Assembly: GCA_947384095.1 (NCBI GenBank)
Contig: CANDFU010000052.1
Coordinates: 1-8,707 of the forward strand
DNA: 8,707 bases
DNA from: an uncultured Roseburia sp.
GTDB lineage: Bacteria > Bacillota > Clostridia > Lachnospirales > Lachnospiraceae
Reading direction: 5' to 3'
Made by a program: the position numbers and the translations under genes. This document shows positions 4,939 through 8,707 of this stretch, piece by piece. The notes beneath the pieces were generated by a model, which saw nothing but the letters and a program-made list of their open reading frames with translations, was not told the origin of the DNA and did no database searches. How positions within the stretch are numbered: position 1 is the first letter of the stretch; every line of letters begins with the position of its first letter.

Positions 4939-5496
4939 CTATACACGTGATAAATATTCACCGGTCCGCGTGTCAATCTTGATCACATCGTTCTGATCGA
5001 CAAACAGCGGCACGTACACAGTGGCCCCGGTCTCAACGATCGCCGGTTTTGTCGCTCCGGTCGCCGTATCCCCTTTAAATCCCGGTTCGGTCTCCGTGAT
5101 GGCAAGCTCGACAAACAAAGGCGGCTCAACCGCAAACACGCTTCCGTTGTGGGAACACATCTTGACCATTTCATTCTCTTTGACAAACTTGAGCGCATCA
5201 CCGATGTCCTCTTTCGCCAGCGCAATCTGATCATAAGTCTCAACATCCATAAAATAAAACAGATCCCCGTCTGCATAAAGATACTGATAATCCCGTCTGT
5301 CGATCCGCGCCTGCGGACACTTTTCAGTCGGACGGAACGTTTTCTCCACGACACCGCCGCTCTTGATATTTTTTAACTTTGTTCTTACGAACGCCGCTCC
5401 CTTTCCTGGTTTCACATGCTGAAATTCAATAATCTGAAAAATATTACCCTCTAACTCAATGGTAATACCATTTCTGAAATCTCCTGCTGAAATCAT
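4939..5496 (-). CDS. efp: Elongation factor P
   Basis: 185 residues, the normal length. EF-P binds the ribosome next to the E-site and relieves stalling at polyproline stretches. The three beta-barrel domains are visible in order: the KOW-like N-domain (about 1-65), a central OB domain (66-127) and the C-terminal OB domain (128-185) ending in [11 protein letters not shown]. The loop [12 protein letters not shown] (27-38) puts K32 at the tip, the residue that is modified in Bacillus; it closely resembles the Bacillus EF-P sequence. No EpmA-type modification gene is visible here. The start at 5494-5496 ([10 protein letters not shown]) has AGGAGG 8 nt upstream; the open frame continues upstream only through the leader. 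A strong promoter and a terminator flank it, so it can be expressed alone as well as by read-through from rpiB. Confidence 0.97.
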   Translation of the reverse strand: MISAGDFRNGITIELEGNIFQIIEFQHVKPGKGAAFVRTKLKNIKSGGVVEKTFRPTEKCPQARIDRRDYQYLYADGDLFYFMDVETYDQIALAKEDIGDALKFVKENEMVKMCSHNGSVFAVEPPLFVELAITETEPGFKGDTATGATKPAIVETGATVYVPLFVDQNDVIKIDTRTGEYLSRV

Positions 5497-5551
5497 GTAA
5501 ATTTCCTCCTTAAAATATGCCCGGATTCCGGACTCTGCGATCTGCTGCGAT

Positions 5552-5564
5552 TCACGGTCCGTGA
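5552..5564. promoter_or_regulatory. Palindrome in the efp leader
   Basis: TCACGG-T-CCGTGA is a perfect 6+1+6 palindrome, 21 nt downstream of the efp -10 box. CTGCT and AGCAG flank it, so the RNA could form a larger stem. A second short palindrome (CCGGA-T-TCCGG) lies at 5521-5531 nearer the ribosome binding site. Whether these are an operator, an RNA structure or chance cannot be decided from sequence alone. Confidence 0.35.
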
Positions 5565-5584
5565 GCAGTAACTGTGATTTCTCT

Positions 5585-5613
5585 ATTCTATAATAAATAC
5601 CCGTACATTTCAA
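5585..5613 (-). promoter_or_regulatory. Sigma-A-type promoter of efp
   Basis: On the minus strand TTGAAA (5608-5613) and TAGAAT (5585-5590) each match the consensus at 5 of 6 positions and are exactly 17 bp apart. Transcription should start near 5578, giving a leader of about 80 nt before the efp ATG. This is the best promoter in the window. Confidence 0.8.
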
Positions 5614-5644
5614 GACTTTTTTCGCGGCTTTCCGGCAGCGGCCG

Positions 5645-6091
5645 TCAGCGCTGCCTGCTCTCAATTTCATGAATCATATCGATGCGCGTCTGATGCTTTC
5701 CGCCCAGAAATTCCGCTTCCAGATATGCTTTCACAATATCCTTCGCAAGCTCCGTTCCCACAATTCTCGCTCCAAATGCGAGAATATTCGCATTGTTATG
5801 CTCCTTTACCAGCCTTGCCGTGGCCGGGTCCGAACAGACCGCCGCCCGGATTCCCTTCACCTTATTCGCCGCAATCGAAATGCCTGCGCCGGTGCCGCAG
5901 ATGAGTATCCCGCAGTCGGCCTCTCCCGCCGCAACCGCCCGGGCCGCCTTCTCGCCGTATTCCGGATAATGACAGCTCTCTTCCGAATCCGTCCCCAGAT
6001 TTATGACATCGTGCCCCAGCTCCCTTAAATAGTCCATCACCTGAAACTTCAGACCGACCGCAGCATGGTCATTTGCGATTATAATTTTCAT
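5645..6091 (-). CDS. rpiB: Ribose-5-phosphate isomerase B
   Basis: 148 residues, normal for the RpiB/LacAB family. It interconverts ribose-5-phosphate and ribulose-5-phosphate in the pentose phosphate pathway. NDHAA (residues 7-11) begins the substrate site, [13 protein letters not shown] (65-77) carries the catalytic base C65, [13 protein letters not shown] (97-109) carries H99, and GGKHQTRID (130-138) carries the phosphate-binding arginine. The close match to the RpiB pattern favours ribose-5-phosphate over allose or galactose-6-phosphate isomerase. The start at 6089-6091 has AAAGGA 7 nt upstream, located inside the end of the preceding gene, with which it overlaps by 23 nt; translation is probably coupled. 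An inverted repeat covers the stop codon but lacks a T-tract, so read-through into efp is possible. Confidence 0.94.
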   Translation of the reverse strand: MKIIIANDHAAVGLKFQVMDYLRELGHDVINLGTDSEESCHYPEYGEKAARAVAAGEADCGILICGTGAGISIAANKVKGIRAAVCSDPATARLVKEHNNANILAFGARIVGTELAKDIVKAYLEAEFLGGKHQTRIDMIHEIESRQR

Positions 6092-6605
6092 TCGAATTTC
6101 CTTTCTGCTTTCCCTGCCGCCTCCTGTAAAAATACAGCACGATTTTTTCGAGATAACGCTTGAGCACAATCTGGATTTCTTCCTTCGGGTGAACCGGTTT
6201 TACCAGAATTGTACGGATTCCCAGCCGGTTTGCTCCGTAGACGTCCGTAAAAATCTGATCCCCGACAAACAGCGTATTTTTTCGGTCCGTCCCCATCCGC
6301 TCCATCGCCTGCCGGTAGCCTGCCGCCTTCGGCTTCCCCGCCTTGTGGATATAAGCCGCGTCCACGGCGTCGGCAAACATTTTCACTCTTGGCTCTTTGT
6401 TATTGGAGAGAAGCGTACAGCGATAGCCCAGCTCCCGCAGATGCAGAAACAACGCGCATGCACGCCCGTCTGCCGACGCACCGTGGGGGACCAGCGTATT
6501 ATCGATATCAAAAATCACTGCCCGCCAGCCCTCGTCGTATAACTTCTCAAACGGGATTTCATAAGCGGAATCCAGATATTCTCCCGGATAAAATTTCTTC
6601 AGCAT
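6069..6605 (-). CDS. yqeG: YqeG-family HAD phosphatase (HAD IIIA)
   Basis: 178 residues. Haloacid dehalogenase-type phosphatase, cytoplasmic, physiological substrate unknown; the YqeG group is widespread in Firmicutes and often encoded with housekeeping genes. All four HAD motifs are visible: DIDNTL (33-38, nucleophile D33 and acid D35), LSNN (66-69), GKPKAAG (90-96, lysine K91) and GDQIFTDVYGAN (115-126, D116 and D121). The start at 6603-6605 (MLKKFYPGEY) is the family's typical beginning; AAGGA lies 11 nt upstream, overlapping the stop codon of the preceding gene 15 nt away. The basic C-terminus (RRRQGKQKG) overlaps the rpiB start by 23 nt. A mitochondrial relative acts on phosphatidylglycerophosphate, so a lipid-phosphate role is possible but not shown here. 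Confidence 0.9.
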   Translation of the reverse strand: MLKKFYPGEYLDSAYEIPFEKLYDEGWRAVIFDIDNTLVPHGASADGRACALFLHLRELGYRCTLLSNNKEPRVKMFADAVDAAYIHKAGKPKAAGYRQAMERMGTDRKNTLFVGDQIFTDVYGANRLGIRTILVKPVHPKEEIQIVLKRYLEKIVLYFYRRRQGKQKGNSNENYNRK

Positions 6606-6620
6606 ACTGTTTTAATTCCT

Positions 6621-7163
6621 TTATTTCACAAGATTTGAAATCTGTCTGAACTTCTCATTCCCCGCACTGCCTGTCAATTCAAACAACAGCGATTCCGATG
6701 TCGTGACAACAGCGCCTTCCGCGCGGGCACGCCAGACGGCTGTCTCCTTATCGCTCTGCTTCCTTGAGCTGACACAATCCTCCACAAGGATCGGCCGATA
6801 ACCCGCGTGGATCAGATCGACCACAGTCTGCAGGACACAGATATGTGCCTCAATCCCGCATATAACCACATTCTTCTTCCCAAAGCTCTCCAGCTTCGTC
6901 CTTGCGGCCTCATCTCCATAGACGGAAAACGCTTTTTTGTCACAAAATTCTTCCGTCCCCGCCGCCTCTGTAATCTCCGGCACGTTTACGCCCAGTCCCT
7001 TCGCATACTGCGCCGTCATCATCACCGGAATGTCCAGAATCCGAAGTCCTTTCAGCAGTCTGACGGAACACTCCATCAGCCGCTCCTTTTCCGCCATCGT
7101 CGGCAGGATTTTCTCCTGATAATCCACGACGATACAGCATGTCTCCTCTGGCAATATCCTCAT
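6621..7163 (-). CDS. Isochorismatase-family cysteine hydrolase
   Basis: 180 residues, the usual size for single-domain members. The catalytic triad of the family can be placed: D14 in CCIVVDYQ, a lysine at K76 or K77 in CDKKAFSVYG, and the nucleophile C109 in ICGIEAHICVLQT. The GIEAHICV form is that of the YcaC-like branch, of uncertain substrate, rather than of a proven isochorismatase or nicotinamidase; no isochorismate or NAD genes are nearby. The start at 7161-7163 (MRILPEETCC) has AGGAGA 9 nt upstream. It lies 87 nt after glgA without a clear terminator between, and 15 nt before the YqeG gene, so it is probably co-transcribed with both. Function in this operon is unknown. Confidence 0.9.
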   Translation of the reverse strand: MRILPEETCCIVVDYQEKILPTMAEKERLMECSVRLLKGLRILDIPVMMTAQYAKGLGVNVPEITEAAGTEEFCDKKAFSVYGDEAARTKLESFGKKNVVICGIEAHICVLQTVVDLIHAGYRPILVEDCVSSRKQSDKETAVWRARAEGAVVTTSESLLFELTGSAGNEKFRQISNLVK

Positions 7164-7250
7164 AAATTACATTCTCCTCTCTGTAAGCTGCACCAGTCTC
7201 CGGCTGCCGTCTGCTGCAGGTTCCCAAAACAAATCTTCCTGCCGGCAGCG

Positions 7251-8702
7251 CTAACCGAGATCGGTCAGTCTGCAGTACAACGCCTCATACTCCCCCGCCG
7301 ACACCTGCCAGGAATAATTCTGACGCATCCCCCGGAGGATAATCCCATACCACGCCTTGCTGTTGCGTCGGAAAATCTCCATCGCATACCGGATCACGGA
7401 AAGAAACTCCTGCGCGTTATAATTGGCAAATGAGAACCCGGTCCCCGTCTGATCATACTCATTGTAAGGCTCTACCGTGTCTTTTAAACCTCCCGTCTCC
7501 CGCACAATCGGAACCGTACCGTAACGCATGCTGATCATCTGTGACAATCCGCACGGCTCAAACAGGGACGGCATTAAAAATGCGTCCGCGGAAGCATAGA
7601 TCCGATGCGCCAGCTCGTCCGAAAAACCGATCGTGATGCGGACCTGCCCCGGATATTTCCCGGCAAAATGCCGCATCATATTCTCATAGCGCTCCTCCCC
7701 GGTTCCCAACGCGACAAACTGAACCTTCTCCGTGGAAAGCAGCTCATCTAAAACGGCCGCGATCAGATCGAACCCTTTCTGGTCTGTCATGCGCGAGACG
7801 ATTCCCATCAGGAATACATCCTCTTCCACGGGCAGCCCCAGGTCCCGCTGAAGCGCCGCTTTATTCGCCGCCTTCCCTTCAGTGACATCCGTCTCATCAT
7901 AATGCATCGGAAGATACGTGTCCATTCTCGGGTTATATTCCTCATAGTCAATCCCGTTCGGAATCCCGTACAGATCCTTCCTCCGCGCATTCATCAGGCC
8001 GTCCAGCCCTTCGCCGCCTTCCGGCGTCGTAATCTCATAGGCATATGTCCGGCTCACCGTCGTGACTGCGTCGGCGTAGACAACGCCGCCTTTCAGGTAA
8101 TTAGCCTCCCCGTAGGATTCCAGCTTGTCCGAAGTAAATACCTGCTCCGGCAGACCAGTGATATCCATAACGGCAGGAAGCATCCAGCGCCCCTGGAATT
8201 TCAGATTGTGAATCGAAAAAACAGTCCGGATGCCGGAATAATAATTCTCATGTCCGTAAAGCGTGCGCAGAAATACCGGAATCAGCCCCGTCTGCCAGTC
8301 ATGACAGTGAATGATATCCGGACGGAAATCCAGGTATGGAAGCGCCTCCAGGACAGCCTTGGAAAAAAAAGCAAACTTCTCCACATCCTCATGGATCTGG
8401 TTGTAGGGCTGATCCCCTGCAAAGTAAAACTCATTGTCCACAAAGTAGTAAGTAATCCCCTCCCACTGCGCCGTGAAAATTCCGGCGTACTGTCTGCGCC
8501 AGCTCAGATTCACATAAAGATGGCACAAAAAATGAAGCGGTTCCTTCCACCTGGGATCCATACAGAGATATTTCGGCAGAATCACACGCACATCAAAATG
8601 TTCTCTGTCAAAATACCCGGGCAGCGACCCGGCCACATCGGCAAGCCCGCCGGTTTTGATAAAAGGCTCCGCTTCCGAAGCGGCAAAAAGTATTTTTTTC
8701 AT
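7251..8702 (-). CDS. glgA: Glycogen synthase (ADP-glucose type, GT5)
   Basis: 483 residues, complete, the normal length of bacterial GlgA. It extends alpha-1,4-glucan chains from ADP-glucose. Two Rossmann-like domains are visible (GT-B fold). KTGGLADV (16-23) binds the nucleotide sugar, HDWQTG (134-139) and SIHN (163-166, H165) line the active site, PNGID (248-252) marks the interdomain region, SRMTDQKGFD (303-312) carries the conserved R304 and K309, and SLFEPCGLSQ (379-388) carries catalytic E382. The ATG at 8700-8702 is five bases from the window end, so its ribosome binding site and promoter are mostly outside the window (AAGAC is seen). glgC/glgD/glgP may lie beyond the edge; none is visible here. 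It heads the series leading to efp. Confidence 0.97.
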   Translation of the reverse strand: MKKILFAASEAEPFIKTGGLADVAGSLPGYFDREHFDVRVILPKYLCMDPRWKEPLHFLCHLYVNLSWRRQYAGIFTAQWEGITYYFVDNEFYFAGDQPYNQIHEDVEKFAFFSKAVLEALPYLDFRPDIIHCHDWQTGLIPVFLRTLYGHENYYSGIRTVFSIHNLKFQGRWMLPAVMDITGLPEQVFTSDKLESYGEANYLKGGVVYADAVTTVSRTYAYEITTPEGGEGLDGLMNARRKDLYGIPNGIDYEEYNPRMDTYLPMHYDETDVTEGKAANKAALQRDLGLPVEEDVFLMGIVSRMTDQKGFDLIAAVLDELLSTEKVQFVALGTGEERYENMMRHFAGKYPGQVRITIGFSDELAHRIYASADAFLMPSLFEPCGLSQMISMRYGTVPIVRETGGLKDTVEPYNEYDQTGTGFSFANYNAQEFLSVIRYAMEIFRRNSKAWYGIILRGMRQNYSWQVSAGEYEALYCRLTDLG

Positions 8703-8707
8703 GTCTT

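Noticed and set aside
5497..5670. 58-residue N-terminal extension of EF-P
   Set aside because: It would translate through the efp promoter and leader. EF-P normally begins MISxxDFRxG, and AGGAGG lies at ideal distance from the ATG at 5496.
6807..7433. Plus-strand open frame (208 codons) across the isochorismatase-like gene and the end of glgA
   Set aside because: It spans two real minus-strand genes and their gap; the composition is that of antisense reading.
1..8707. A hidden mobile, defence or CRISPR system
   Set aside because: All coding space is filled by housekeeping, amino-sugar and sporulation genes on one strand; there is no transposase, integrase, evenly spaced repeat array or composition break other than the adapter and the intergenic repeats.

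Overview
The window looks like ordinary core chromosome from a spore-forming Clostridia species, most likely a member of the Lachnospiraceae. This rests on the sporulation pair gpr/spoIIP-like, the moderate GC content, AGGAGG-type ribosome binding sites, and an EF-P of the Bacillus/Clostridium type carrying a lysine at the loop tip. Every gene I can support is on the minus strand, so the gene order is read from the right end (8707) to the left. The taxonomic call is inference; no rRNA is present.

Right block (8702 to 4939): glgA (glycogen synthase), an isochorismatase-family hydrolase, a YqeG-type HAD phosphatase, rpiB (ribose-5-phosphate isomerase B) and efp (elongation factor P). glgA to rpiB are closely spaced or overlapping and have no clear terminator between them. 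efp has its own good sigma-A-type promoter in the 148-nt gap after rpiB, and ends at a strong intrinsic terminator (4892-4922).

Middle (4938 to 4557): a 382-nt gap made almost wholly of back-to-back inverted repeats. It resembles a mosaic of short intergenic repeat modules. Two of its features recur in the gap at 2512-2564.

Left-centre block (4556 to 2561): nagA and nagB overlap by 10 nt and form the amino-sugar catabolic pair GlcNAc-6-P -> GlcN-6-P -> fructose-6-P + NH3. A 34-codon cysteine-containing small ORF begins one base after the nagB stop and ends in the loop of the nagB terminator. A histidine-phosphatase family gene follows, with its own terminator.

Left block (1551 to 1): gpr (spore germination protease) is followed by the N-terminal part of a probable spoIIP. 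This gene is cut by the end of the contig. The first 47 bases are not genomic: they are the end of a dual-indexed Illumina TruSeq P5 adapter, and they give the last gene a false C-terminus and false stop.

I found no phage, defence, CRISPR, transposase or biosynthetic system. The points most worth following are the adapter artefact, the intergenic repeat mosaic, the palindrome that carries promoter-like boxes on both strands, and the small ORF after nagB.
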